Shown: in pieces, positions 8,043-15,920 of the stretch
How positions within the stretch are numbered: position 1 is the stretch's first letter
Layout of the letters: every line of letters begins with the position of its first letter
Origin: Aciditerrimonas ferrireducens
Lineage (GTDB): Bacteria; Actinomycetota; Acidimicrobiia; Acidimicrobiales; UBA8190
Direction: 5' to 3'
Length of the DNA: 64,000 nt
Assembly: GCF_023130475.1 (NCBI RefSeq)
Contig: NZ_JAKHEX010000003.1
Coordinates: 124,001-188,000, forward strand
Notes under the pieces: model-generated
Databases searched by the model: none
Told to the model about the DNA's origin: nothing
Seen by the model: only the letters and a program-made list of their open reading frames with translations
Made by a program: the position numbers and the translations under genes

Positions 8043-8800
8043 CCCCGGGACGCCTCGGGCCCGCCGACCGCCCCCGGCAGGAGACGGGCCGTCAGCCTCG
8101 TCTCCTGCACTCCCCCACCGGGCTGCCGCTTCACGTGGTAGGCGGCGCGGCCCTCCACCTCGGCGACCACCTCGGCGAGGGTCGTGCCTCGGTAGACCAG
8201 CCCGGCGCCGTTGTCCGTCGCGTACCCCTCGGGGAGCAGGCCCTCCCCGACGAGCCGCTGGAAGAGGGGCCGGCGCTGGGCTTCGGCGTCGTAGTGCGGG
8301 CAGTTCGAGTAGGGCAGGAAACCCAGGCAGTCGGTGATGGGGGCCAGCTCGGGCCCGAAGGAGTCGGTGGTGCCGCCCTGGTGCCAGCAGAGGGACCCGG
8401 CCGAGACCCCGCCCAGGACCACCCCGTCCTCCCAGCAGGCCCGCAGGATCCGGTCCAGGCCGTGGAGACGCCAGAGGGCCAGCAGGTTGGCGGTGCTCCC
8501 CCCACCGACCCAGATCAGGTCCTGGGAGCGCAGGTGGGCCTCGGGGTCAGCGACCGAGGGCATGGGGAAGAGGGCCAGGCAGGACACCTGGACGTCCCGC
8601 TCCTGGTACATGGCGTACAGGCGGGCCGCCCAGAGGTCCGAGTCCCCGAGGGCCGTGAGCAGGAAGCAGATCCGGGGCCGCCCCCTCGGCTCGGCCAAGG
8701 CCAGGGCGTGCTCCAGGAGCGGCCCGGGCCGCACGAAGGTCCGCGGGTCGGGCAGGAGCCCCCCGCTGGTGGCGACGATGGTCGGTTCGGCGGCAGCCAT
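8039..8800 (-). CDS. Peptidase S51 family protein (dipeptidase E-like)
   Basis: A 253-residue protein of the class I glutamine-amidotransferase-like fold. It has DLIWVGGGSTANLLALWRLH, the nucleophile elbow GVSAGSLCWHQGGTTDS carrying the catalytic Ser, and a later YATDNGAGLVYRG. PepE-type S51 peptidases cleave aspartyl dipeptides or related substrates in the cytoplasm. ATG 8800 begins MAAAEPTIVATSGG; an in-frame ATG at 8818 is the alternative. Its stop overlaps the dxs stop by a few bases on the opposite strand. Confidence 0.85.
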   Translation of the reverse strand: MAAAEPTIVATSGGLLPDPRTFVRPGPLLEHALALAEPRGRPRICFLLTALGDSDLWAARLYAMYQERDVQVSCLALFPMPSVADPEAHLRSQDLIWVGGGSTANLLALWRLHGLDRILRACWEDGVVLGGVSAGSLCWHQGGTTDSFGPELAPITDCLGFLPYSNCPHYDAEAQRRPLFQRLVGEGLLPEGYATDNGAGLVYRGTTLAEVVAEVEGRAAYHVKRQPGGGVQETRLTARLLPGAVGGPEASRG

Positions 8801-8861
8801 GGCCCGGCATGCTGCCACGGCCCCGCCGGCTCGCCCAGCCGGCCCGGCCGCCCTGCCCCGG

Positions 8862-10244
8862 TCAGTGGTGGAAGCCGGCCCGGCGGTGTCGGGTCGCGCC
8901 CCGAGCCTCCTCCCGCAGCTCCCGCACTGCCCCGGCGAGGTCCTCGGCGAAGAGGTCGGCCAGGTCCCGGCCGAAGCCGTTGCGGACCACGACCCGCAGG
9001 ACGTGGCGCTGGTCGAGGGCCGGCGGCAACGGGTAGGCCGGCACCTGCCAGCCGCGGCCTCGCAGCGCGGCCGAGACCTGGTAGACGTCGAAGGGTTCCC
9101 CGTCGACCACCTCGAAGGCCACCACCGGCACTCCCTCGCCCCGGGAGAGCAGGGCGAAGCCGCCGTGCCGCTCGATCCGCTTCGCCAGGTGCTCGGCGGT
9201 GGCCCGGGCGGCGGCCTGGACCTCGGTGAAGCCCTGCCGGCCGAGCCGGAGGAAGGTGTAGTACTGGCCGACCACCTGGGCCCCGGGCCGGGAGAAGTTC
9301 AGGGCGAAGGTCGGCATGTGGCCGCCCAGGTAGGCCACGTCGAAGACCAGCTCGCTGGGCAGGGACTCGGCGTCCCGCCAGAGCACCCAGCCCACCCCCG
9401 GGTAGACCAGCCCGTACTTGTGGCCCGATGCGTTGATGGAGACCACCCGGGGGAGCCGGAAGTCCCAGGCCAGCTCGGGGTCCAGGAACGGGGCCACGAA
9501 GCCGCCCGAGGCCCCGTCGACGTGCAGTGGCACGTCGGGCCCGCCCGAGGCCGCCACGCGGTCCAAGGCGGCGGCGATCTCGGCCACCGGCTCGTAAGTG
9601 CCGTCGTAGGTGGAGCCCAGCACGCTCACCACCCCGATGGTCCGCTCGTCCACCGCCCCGGCGGCCCCCTCGGGGGTCAGGACGGTGGCCGTCGGCCCGA
9701 CCGGCACCAGGCGGGGCTCCACGTCGAAGTACCGGCAGAACTTCTCCCAGCAGACCTGCACGTTGGCCCCCATGACCAGGTTCGGCCGGTCCGTCGGCGC
9801 CCCGGCGGCCTCCCGGCGGGCCCGCCAGCGCCACTTCAGGGCCAAGCCGGCCAGCATGGCGGCCTCCGAGGAGCCGGTCGTCGAGCAGCCCGTCGCCCCG
9901 CCGCTCGCCGGGGCGTGCCAGAGCTCGGCCAGCATGGCCACGCAGCGCCGCTCCAGCTCGGCGGTCTGCGGGTACTCGTCCTTGTCGATCATGTTCTTGT
10001 CGGCGCACTCAGCCAGGAGCTTCGACGCCTGGGGCTCCATCCAGGTGGTGACGAAGGTGGCCAGGTTCAGCCGGGAGCTGCCGTCGAGCAGCAGCTCGTC
10101 GTGGACCACCTGGTAGGCCGCGTCGGCCGGCATGCCCCGGGTGGGCAGCCGGTGCTTCGGCACGCTCCTGGTCTCGGCCCCCTCGGCGAACTGGGGGCGC
10201 AGCTCCAGACGGTCCTCGCTGGGTTCGTGGCGGTGCAGGGGCAT
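8862..10244 (-). CDS. gadB: Glutamate decarboxylase (PLP-dependent)
   Basis: A 460-residue group II decarboxylase that converts glutamate to 4-aminobutyrate and CO2, consuming a proton. Visible features are the N-terminal NLATFVTTWMEPQASKLLAE, the core GCSTTGSSEAAMLAGLALKW, the cofactor region PLHVDGASGGFVAPFLDP, and the Schiff-base lysine in SINASGHKYGLVYPGVGW. Length fits GadA/GadB. ATG 10244 is chosen because MPLHRHEPSEDR fits family starts. No antiporter gene lies nearby, so a classical acid-resistance pair is not shown. Confidence 0.92.
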   Translation of the reverse strand: MPLHRHEPSEDRLELRPQFAEGAETRSVPKHRLPTRGMPADAAYQVVHDELLLDGSSRLNLATFVTTWMEPQASKLLAECADKNMIDKDEYPQTAELERRCVAMLAELWHAPASGGATGCSTTGSSEAAMLAGLALKWRWRARREAAGAPTDRPNLVMGANVQVCWEKFCRYFDVEPRLVPVGPTATVLTPEGAAGAVDERTIGVVSVLGSTYDGTYEPVAEIAAALDRVAASGGPDVPLHVDGASGGFVAPFLDPELAWDFRLPRVVSINASGHKYGLVYPGVGWVLWRDAESLPSELVFDVAYLGGHMPTFALNFSRPGAQVVGQYYTFLRLGRQGFTEVQAAARATAEHLAKRIERHGGFALLSRGEGVPVVAFEVVDGEPFDVYQVSAALRGRGWQVPAYPLPPALDQRHVLRVVVRNGFGRDLADLFAEDLAGAVRELREEARGATRHRRAGFHH

Positions 10245-10418
10245 CCGCCCAGCATGGCCCGGGGGACCACGAAGCGGGGCGCGCCCGGCTGGCCCCGTCC
10301 CCACCCCGATCAGCTACCGTTTCGGGCGACCTCGACCTCGCGCGGGGCCCGCTGCCAGCGGTGTGGGCCGCTGGCCAAGACTGCGCAGCGTCCAGTGCGC
10401 CGAGTCCAAGGAGCAGCC

Positions 10419-11624
10419 ATGCCCGAAGCCGTCATCGTCGCCACCGGCCGGACCCCCATCGGCCGGGCCATGAAGGGATCGCTGGTCACCTGCCGGCCCG
10501 ACGACCTGACCGCCCTGGTGGTCCGCAAGGTCCTCGAGAAGGTGCCCCAGGTCGAGCCCGGCATGGTCGAGGACCTCATCGTGGGCTGCGGCGAACCGGC
10601 CGGCGAGGCCGGCTACAACCTCGCCCGGGTCGCCGGCCTGCTGGCCGGCCTGGACGTCCCGGGGGTGACCGTCAACCGCTACTGCTCCTCGTCCCTCCAG
10701 GCCATCCGCATGGCAGCCCACGCCATCCGGGCCGGAGAGGGAGACGTCTTCGTGGCCGCTGGCGTCGAGGCCGTCAGCCGCTTCCAGTACGGGGTGTCGG
10801 ACACCGGGCCCCACAACCCGGCCTTCGCCGAGGCTGAGGCCCGCACCGCCAAGCGGAACCCGGCGGTGAGCGAGCCCTGGACCCCCCTCGAGGGGCACCT
10901 GCCCGACGTCTACATCGCCATGGGCCAGACCGCCGAGAACGTGGCCGAGCTGGAGAACGTCAGCCGGGAGGAGATGGACGAGTTCGCCTGCCTCTCCCAG
11001 AACCGGGCCGTCGCCTCCCAGGAGAACGGCTTCTTCGAGCGGGAGATCATCCCGGTCACCCTGGAGGACGGCACCGTGGTCACCAAGGACGACGGTCCCC
11101 GGCCGGGCACCACGGTCGAGGTCCTCGCCACCTTGAAGCCGGCCTTCCGGGAGGGTGGCCGGGTCACCGCCGGCAACTCCTGCCCCTTGAACGACGGGGC
11201 GGCCGCGGTGGTCGTCATGTCGGACCGCAAGGCCGAGCAGCTCGGCATCACCCCCCTGGCCCGGGTGGTGGCCAGCGGCGTGACCGCCTTGAACCCCGAG
11301 ATCATGGGGCTCGGGCCGATCGAGGCCTGCCGCCAGGCCCTGGAGCGGGCCAAGCTGACCATCGACGACATCGACCTCGTCGAGATCAACGAGGCCTTCG
11401 CCGCCCAGGTCATCCCCTCGGCCAAGCACCTCGGGATCCCCTGGGAGAAGCTCAACGTCCACGGCGGGTCCATCGCCCTCGGCCACCCCTTCGGCATGAC
11501 CGGGGCCCGCATCATGACCACCCTCATCAACGGTCTGCAGACCACCGGCGGCCGCTACGGCCTGGAGTCCATGTGCGTCGGCGGCGGCCAGGGCATGGCC
11601 ATGGTGATCGAGCGCCTCTCCTGA
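10419..11624 (+). CDS. Acetyl-CoA C-acyltransferase (thiolase)
   Basis: A 401-residue thiolase. The acyl-accepting cysteine lies in NRYCSSSLQAIRMAAHAI, the second catalytic histidine in ALGHPFGMTGAR, and the C-terminal cysteine in CVGGGQGMAMVIE. The enzyme either cleaves 3-ketoacyl-CoA in beta-oxidation or condenses acetyl-CoA units; sequence alone does not decide direction. ATG 10419 is supported by AAGGAGC five nt upstream. It is monocistronic, divergent from gadB. Confidence 0.93.
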   Translation: MPEAVIVATGRTPIGRAMKGSLVTCRPDDLTALVVRKVLEKVPQVEPGMVEDLIVGCGEPAGEAGYNLARVAGLLAGLDVPGVTVNRYCSSSLQAIRMAAHAIRAGEGDVFVAAGVEAVSRFQYGVSDTGPHNPAFAEAEARTAKRNPAVSEPWTPLEGHLPDVYIAMGQTAENVAELENVSREEMDEFACLSQNRAVASQENGFFEREIIPVTLEDGTVVTKDDGPRPGTTVEVLATLKPAFREGGRVTAGNSCPLNDGAAAVVVMSDRKAEQLGITPLARVVASGVTALNPEIMGLGPIEACRQALERAKLTIDDIDLVEINEAFAAQVIPSAKHLGIPWEKLNVHGGSIALGHPFGMTGARIMTTLINGLQTTGGRYGLESMCVGGGQGMAMVIERLS

Positions 11625-12324
11625 CCCGCCAGGGTCGGGGCGGCTCCAGCACCCCGGATGTCGATCCGAGCGGTGCGCCCCGAAGCCCCTCCCGCTGGTC
11701 GAACCCCCGCGGGTCGAACCTCGGTCCACGAGTTGCCCGGGCCCGGGGAGCACGAGATCGTGCCCCCGGGCCCGGTGTCGTTCCCGGGGCCCGCGGCGGC
11801 GTCGGGGGCGAGGACAGGCTCCGGGCAGGGCCCGGTCCTTTGCGCCGCACCTGCTCTTGGAGCCGGTGGAGCTCAGGGAGGGCTTCTTGGTCCTTCGGGC
11901 GGTTCGCGGCCTCCTTGGAGGCCACGATGGGATCGAGGCTCGCGACCCGGATCGTGATGCCCGCGTCGGCGAGGGTCCGGGCTTCGCCAGCGAGGTCGTC
12001 GTAGCGGCGGGGGCCGTTCGGGCCGGCCATGCCCTTCATCACGCCCAGGTCCCCGGCGTCGGTCCGCCAGTTCGCGACATCGAACTGGCGCAGCAGCGTC
12101 TCGATGTGGATGGGCAGGGCGCGGGCCTCCTCGTCGCTTCGGTCGATCACCCGCAGGTACGCATGCAGCTCCCGCAGCGCGGCCGCGACGCGGGCGAGGT
12201 TGTCCTTCTCCGCACGGACCAGTGCGTCGCTGCCCGTCGTCGGGCGCTGCGCGCCGTCGGCGCGGGTGGCGTGCCCGCCGACGACCAGGTACTCGACGCC
12301 GTGGCGGTCGAAGACCTCGACCAC
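11527..12324 (-). CDS. Nucleotidyltransferase-fold protein (AbiEii/DUF6036-like), degenerate active site
   Basis: Residues 1-158 look like a minimal nucleotidyltransferase: EVFDRHGVEYLVVGGHATRA, then TTGSDALVRA, and IVASKEAANRPKDQEALPEL. In active members the second motif is usually TDxD; here the first Asp is Gly (TTGSD), so catalysis is doubtful. The last 107 residues are low-complexity, run antisense into the end of the thiolase gene, and contain the copy of the double-hairpin repeat; the natural stop may have been lost. The coding frame is also open upstream of GTG 12324. It follows a small gene by 16 nt, a toxin-antitoxin-like arrangement. Confidence 0.6.
   Translation of the reverse strand: MVEVFDRHGVEYLVVGGHATRADGAQRPTTGSDALVRAEKDNLARVAAALRELHAYLRVIDRSDEEARALPIHIETLLRQFDVANWRTDAGDLGVMKGMAGPNGPRRYDDLAGEARTLADAGITIRVASLDPIVASKEAANRPKDQEALPELHRLQEQVRRKGPGPARSLSSPPTPPRAPGTTPGPGARSRAPRARATRGPRFDPRGFDQREGLRGAPLGSTSGVLEPPRPWRVRRGARSPWPCPGRRRRTWTPGRSGRRWSADR
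11741..11800. repeat. Double-hairpin direct repeat, copy A
   Basis: Positions 11742-11770 form a 13-bp stem with one bulged A (CCCGGGG-A-GCACGA opposite TCGTGCCCCCGGG). The next 30 bases, 11771-11800, are identical to copy B and can fold a second small stem (CCCGG/CCGGG). It lies inside the doubtful tail of the nucleotidyltransferase frame, just downstream of the conserved domain on the minus strand. Confidence 0.7.
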
Positions 12325-12340
12325 CCGGGCCAGATCGGCC

Positions 12341-12631
12341 TCAGGCGTCCTCGGCAGGGTCCGAGTCCCAGTTGACGCGAGCCCAGCCCGGCACCCCGCC
12401 CTGCCAACGTTCGATGTCCTCCGGGGTCACCCCGGCGCGTTCGTTCGCCTCGACCCCTTTGAGGATCGCGAGCAGCCGCTCCTTGGTGTTGACCACCCTC
12501 CCGTCCCAGAGGACCGGCACGTCGTCCTCGGTGGGGGGCGGCGCGTGGCGAACAGCCTCCGCGAGCTCCTCGAAGGTGAGGACGAGCTGCGGGCCGTCGT
12601 CGGCACCCTGATCGGCTGTCTCGCTCACCAC
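12341..12631 (-). CDS. Small hypothetical protein paired with the nucleotidyltransferase
   Basis: A 96-residue acidic protein from GTG 12631 (a second GTG follows at once), preceded by GGGGGTG. It has LTFEELAEAVRHAPPPTEDD, DGRVVNTKERLLAILKGVEA and a tryptophan-rich end (ERWQGGVPGWARVNWDSD). I do not recognise a named family. Gene order, small size and 16-nt spacing to the downstream nucleotidyltransferase suggest a functional pair, possibly antitoxin-like; that role is inference. Confidence 0.6.
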   Translation of the reverse strand: MVSETADQGADDGPQLVLTFEELAEAVRHAPPPTEDDVPVLWDGRVVNTKERLLAILKGVEANERAGVTPEDIERWQGGVPGWARVNWDSDPAEDA

Positions 12632-12810
12632 CCCCGTTTACCGCCCCGACCAGGGAGAACGTCTCCTGCTCCTCGTCCAGGGGCAGCTCGTCGTCGTCGA
12701 CCCCTTCGAACCCGGCCCTGGACGCGGTGGCAGCCAGGTCGAGCGGTCCAAGTAGCGAGTGATCTCGTCCAGTCGTTCTACGGGGTCCAGATGGCACCGG
12801 TCGAGTTGCC

Positions 12811-13611
12811 CTAGGGCGTGCAGGCGCCAGCCACGTACTGGATGCCCACCCAGGCGCACACCAGCGCGTCGAGCGCATCCTCGTACCGCTTCAAGCTCTC
12901 CATGGTCATCATCTTGGCCGCAGCGGCGGGGGGGATCGGAACGGTGGCGCTGGCGATGGTGTGAGCCAGGGCCCCAGCGATCTGGTGCCAGGTTCCGACC
13001 AGCTGCACCTTGCGCTGCGCCGCCGATAGGTTCGGCCAGTAGTGCCGCGCCCGGCTGACCTTGTAGGGAACCCGGTAGTTCGCGCTCATCAGGCTGAGCA
13101 GCGCCGTGTGGGGGTAGACCTCGATCAGCGCCGGAAGCGGCACGGGCCGCGCTGCCGGCCCTGGCGTGGTCGCCAGCGAATAGCCCGCTTGAGCACCCTG
13201 GGCCACCAGCAAGGTCGCCACCGAGCCCGGCCTTGCCGCGGTGGGGCTGTGGGTCGAGCACCCGCGTCCGCCAAATGCCTTCGAGATCGCGGTGTCGGCC
13301 GGACGCCGCCCGATGATCGTGTTCCCCGGGGTGACGATCGGCATGTCCACGGCGATGACGTCGACCTGTCGGCCACCGAGCAGGGTGAACGCTGCCCTGA
13401 GCAACATGGGCAGGTTCGGGCACCCGCCGGTAGGCTGCGCCGACCAGTTCACCGGGGTCCCGGCTGCCAGCGCGACGAACTGCCCGTAGCTGGGGGCGAC
13501 GCCCAGACAGCGCCAGCGGCCTTTGGCGGTGTCCTCCACCAGCGCCACGCCGCTCGGCTCCTTCGCCGTCCACGCCGCGTCGATGCCGAGGACCGCCGTC
13601 ACCGCCGACAT
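12811..13611 (-). CDS. DUF429 domain protein (predicted RNase H-like fold)
   Basis: A 266-residue protein starting MSAVTAVLGIDAAWTAKEPS. The family shows three acidic motifs, all visible: GIDAAW at the N-terminus, VIAVDMPI in the middle, and YEDALDALVCAWVG at the C-terminus, plus IEVYPHTALL. This is the predicted RNase H-like nuclease arrangement of DUF429; no substrate is established. ATG 13611 follows ACAGGTGGG. Position within the repeat-bounded island and codon usage that looks less strict than neighbours suggest acquired DNA. Confidence 0.8.
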   Translation of the reverse strand: MSAVTAVLGIDAAWTAKEPSGVALVEDTAKGRWRCLGVAPSYGQFVALAAGTPVNWSAQPTGGCPNLPMLLRAAFTLLGGRQVDVIAVDMPIVTPGNTIIGRRPADTAISKAFGGRGCSTHSPTAARPGSVATLLVAQGAQAGYSLATTPGPAARPVPLPALIEVYPHTALLSLMSANYRVPYKVSRARHYWPNLSAAQRKVQLVGTWHQIAGALAHTIASATVPIPPAAAAKMMTMESLKRYEDALDALVCAWVGIQYVAGACTP

Positions 13612-13730
13612 CCCACCTGTCGGACGGCCATGGGCCCCCCAAGCTCGTGCCTGCCACCGAAACCCACCACGCCCACCTCCCCCAACCCGCCAGCGCACCC
13701 CAGGCGGCCTGTCCACCTTAAGAACCACGC

Positions 13731-13750
13731 TGCCAGGGACTCTCCTGGCA
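13731..13750. repeat. Perfect inverted repeat upstream of the DUF429 gene
   Basis: TGCCAGG, six bases, CCTGGCA. The 7-bp arms are perfect. It lies about 120 nt upstream of the DUF429 start and 47 nt beyond the stop of the broken gene, so it could be an operator or a terminator. No T-tract follows on the minus strand. Confidence 0.5.
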
Positions 13751-13796
13751 TAGCGAACCGGACAGCCATGTAATTCCCCCGCAGCACGGTGGGCAG

Positions 13797-14461
13797 TCAG
13801 GGGGCCTGCGGTTCGGTTCGGCGGGCTTGGCGGCGCCGTTCGAGGGTGGCGGCCCGGTCCCAGGTCCTCGGTTCGCGGTGCTCGCCTCGCTGCGCGCGCA
13901 TCGCCCCGGGGGTGCTGGCGAGCCGGTCGAGCATCCGGCCGGCGTAGTCGTGCCACTCGGCGCGGGCGGTGGCGAGCACGTCGCCGGCCCTCTGGTCGGG
14001 CGGCTCCCAGGGGAAGCCCAGGTCCTGGTCCTCGTGCACGCCACCTTCCCGGTGCTCGCGCTGGAGGCGGCCTGCTGCGCGGCCCGGATCGCGTCGGCGT
14101 CGGGCCGTTCCCACCAGGGCAGCAGGCGGACCGGCGTGCCCCCGACCCCGCCGGCGAGCAGCAGCGCCTCGAATGGGCTGAGGCCGAAGAGGTCCCCCGC
14201 GTCCATGGCGGGCACCTCGCGGACCTGGTCGTGCCAGGTGGCCTGGCCGGCGCGGTCCGAACCCCAGCTGCGCTGCACGAGCTCGACCTGGCCGAGCATG
14301 CTGGACAGGTCGCGGAGCAGCTCGGCGTCCGCGAGCCCGCCGGGGCGGCTGGTCGCGGCTCGCCACGCAGGGATCACGACCTCGTCGACGAACCCAGCGG
14401 TCGGCCAGGCGCACACGCCGAGCGGGTCGAACGCCAGGGTCGGCGCCCCGGTGCGCTCCAC
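13797..14461 (-). pseudogene. Unrecognised gene, truncated at the repeat and frameshifted
   Basis: From the right, one frame reads convincing protein: LAFDPLGVCAWPTAGFVDEV, then ELLRDLSSMLGQVELVQRSW, and FGLSPFEALLLAGG followed by RLLPWWERPDADAIRAAQQA. Around 14045-14080 the sense shifts to the neighbouring frame, which continues EHREGGVHEDQDLGFPWEPP and DVLATARAEWHDYAGRMLDR to a stop at 13797. Together these look like one protein broken by a frameshift. The GTG at 14461 is only a plausible start; the frame runs right into repeat copy B, so the true N-terminus may be lost. I do not recognise the family. Confidence 0.5.
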
Positions 14462-14485
14462 GGGCAGCAGCTCGGGTCTGGCCCG

Positions 14486-14544
14486 GACCGGGGAGCACGC
14501 GGTGGTGCCCCCGGCCCGGTGTCGTTCCCGGGGCCCGCGGCGGC
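14486..14544. repeat. Double-hairpin direct repeat, copy B
   Basis: Same orientation as copy A. The first stem is 10 bp with the same bulged A (CCGGGG-A-GCAC opposite GTGCCCCCGG) but a different loop. The following 30 bases, 14515-14544, are identical to copy A. It begins 9 nt past the stop codon of the SDR-fold gene on the minus strand. Confidence 0.7.
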
Positions 14545-14553
14545 ACCGACCGC

Positions 14554-15333
14554 CTAGAGGCTCTGGCCCCCGTCGACCCGCAGCACCGCCCCGCTGGTAG
14601 CGGCGGCGTCCTCCGAGGCCAAGAAGACCACTGCCGCCGCCACCAGGTCTGGGGGGACCGGCCCGAACGGCCCCCGGGACCGGGCCACCGCCCGAGGGTC
14701 GGCACCGACCGGCAGGCTCGGCTCCTCGGGCCCCCCGTCGGGCAGCTCGGCGGCGACGGCGTTCACCCGGACCTTGCGCCCGGCCAGCTCGGCCGCCAAC
14801 GACCGGCTCAACGAGAGCAGGCCCCCGTGGACGGCGGCGTCGACCGCCCGGTACGCGCTGCCCCCGAAGCCGGCGGCGTGCAGCACCACCACGACGCTGC
14901 CCCCCTGGGGGTGCTGCAGGTAAGGCAGGGCGGCTTGGATGGCCAGGAACGGTCCCCGCAGCCCCTCGGCCAGGGCCCGGTCCCACTGGGCCCGGCCGAT
15001 GTCGAGCGTGTGGGCGTAGCCGCTGGTCCCGGGCACGACGCAGAGCACCGAGGGCCGGCCCAGCTCGTTGGCCACCTGGTCGACTGCCCGCCCAACCGAC
15101 TCCCCGTCCATCGGGTCGCTCCGCAGGCTGGTGGCCCGCCCGCCGAGGATCCGCAACGCCTCGACCGTCTCGCCCAGGGCTTCGGGCTCCGGGTCGATGC
15201 AGGCCACCGCAGCCCCTTCGGTCGCCAGCCGGACGGCCGTGGCCCGGCCGACCGGGCTCGCCGCCCCGACCACCAGGGCGACCCTGCCCTCGAAGCGCCG
15301 GGCCACACCGGCCACCGGGGGTTGCACCTGCAC
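14554..15333 (-). CDS. SDR-family protein lacking the catalytic tetrad
   Basis: A 259-residue Rossmann-fold protein of short-chain dehydrogenase/reductase pattern: RVALVVGAASPVGRATAVRL at the N-terminus, and SLAAELAGRKVRVNAVAAEL then FLASEDAAATSGAVLRVDGG at the C-terminus. The active site is eroded. The usual YxxxK reads YRAVD, the catalytic Ser position reads VLHAAG, and the Asn of the tetrad is absent. It may bind a nucleotide or partner but is unlikely to be a normal oxidoreductase. GTG 15333 is set by AAGGAGG five nt upstream. It converges toward the island. Confidence 0.8.
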   Translation of the reverse strand: MQVQPPVAGVARRFEGRVALVVGAASPVGRATAVRLATEGAAVACIDPEPEALGETVEALRILGGRATSLRSDPMDGESVGRAVDQVANELGRPSVLCVVPGTSGYAHTLDIGRAQWDRALAEGLRGPFLAIQAALPYLQHPQGGSVVVVLHAAGFGGSAYRAVDAAVHGGLLSLSRSLAAELAGRKVRVNAVAAELPDGGPEEPSLPVGADPRAVARSRGPFGPVPPDLVAAAVVFLASEDAAATSGAVLRVDGGQSL

Positions 15334-15455
15334 CGCGCCCTCCTTCTTCCACACCAGCTGTGCTTCTCCGAACGCCCTCCGCACGCTAGCGGGCCGTGGC
15401 ATCCTGGGGGTGGCTCGGGCCGCCGGCCTCGGGCCAGGGAACCGGAGGGAGCGCC

Positions 15456-15920
15456 GTGTCCGAGAACCCGATCTCGTCCGCCACCGACCAGTCCACCGCC
15501 CCGTCGACCGACGGGGAGCTGCCCCGGAGCGAAGAGGAGTGGCGGGCCCGCCTCGACCCGAACCGCTACGCCGTCCTGCGCGAGAAGGCCACCGAGCCGC
15601 CCTTCAGCGGCGAGCTCCTCGAGGTCCACCAGCCCGGGACGTTCCGCTGCGCCGGCTGCGGCGCCCCGCTGTTCACGACGGCCGACAAGTACGACTCGGG
15701 CTCGGGCTGGCCCAGCTTCACCCGACCCCTCGACCCCAGCGCCATCGACGAGGCCGAGGACCGCTCGCACGGCATGCGCCGCACCGAGATCCTCTGCCAC
15801 CGCTGCGGCGGCCACCTCGGCCACGTCTTCCCCGACGGTCCGGCCCCGACGGGCCTCCGCTACTGCGTCAACTCCCTCTCCCTCGCCTTCGAACCGGGCT
15901 CGGGCACCTCGGAGGCCTGA
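15456..15920 (+). CDS. msrB: Peptide-methionine (R)-S-oxide reductase
   Basis: A 154-residue MsrB that repairs R-methionine sulfoxide in oxidised proteins. Zinc pairs are CAGC and CHRC. The substrate region is YDSGSGWPSFTRPL and the catalytic cysteine is in RYCVNSLSLAFE. The position that is Cys in GCGWP-type enzymes is Ser here (GSGWP), so recycling probably does not use that resolving cysteine. GTG 15456 follows CGGAGGGAG. It has a 35-residue Ser/Thr-rich leader before the domain. Confidence 0.95.
   Translation: MSENPISSATDQSTAPSTDGELPRSEEEWRARLDPNRYAVLREKATEPPFSGELLEVHQPGTFRCAGCGAPLFTTADKYDSGSGWPSFTRPLDPSAIDEAEDRSHGMRRTEILCHRCGGHLGHVFPDGPAPTGLRYCVNSLSLAFEPGSGTSEA

Noticed and set aside
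12632-12810. Possible small coding remnant between the island pair and DUF429 (an acidic stretch DDDELPLDEEQETFSLVGA)
   Set aside because: No start codon, ribosome binding site or family support; too short to call. I see nothing else firm in this gap.
11741-14544. Insertion sequence or integrated phage explanation for the repeat-bounded island
   Set aside because: No transposase, integrase, terminal inverted repeats or tRNA attachment site could be seen.
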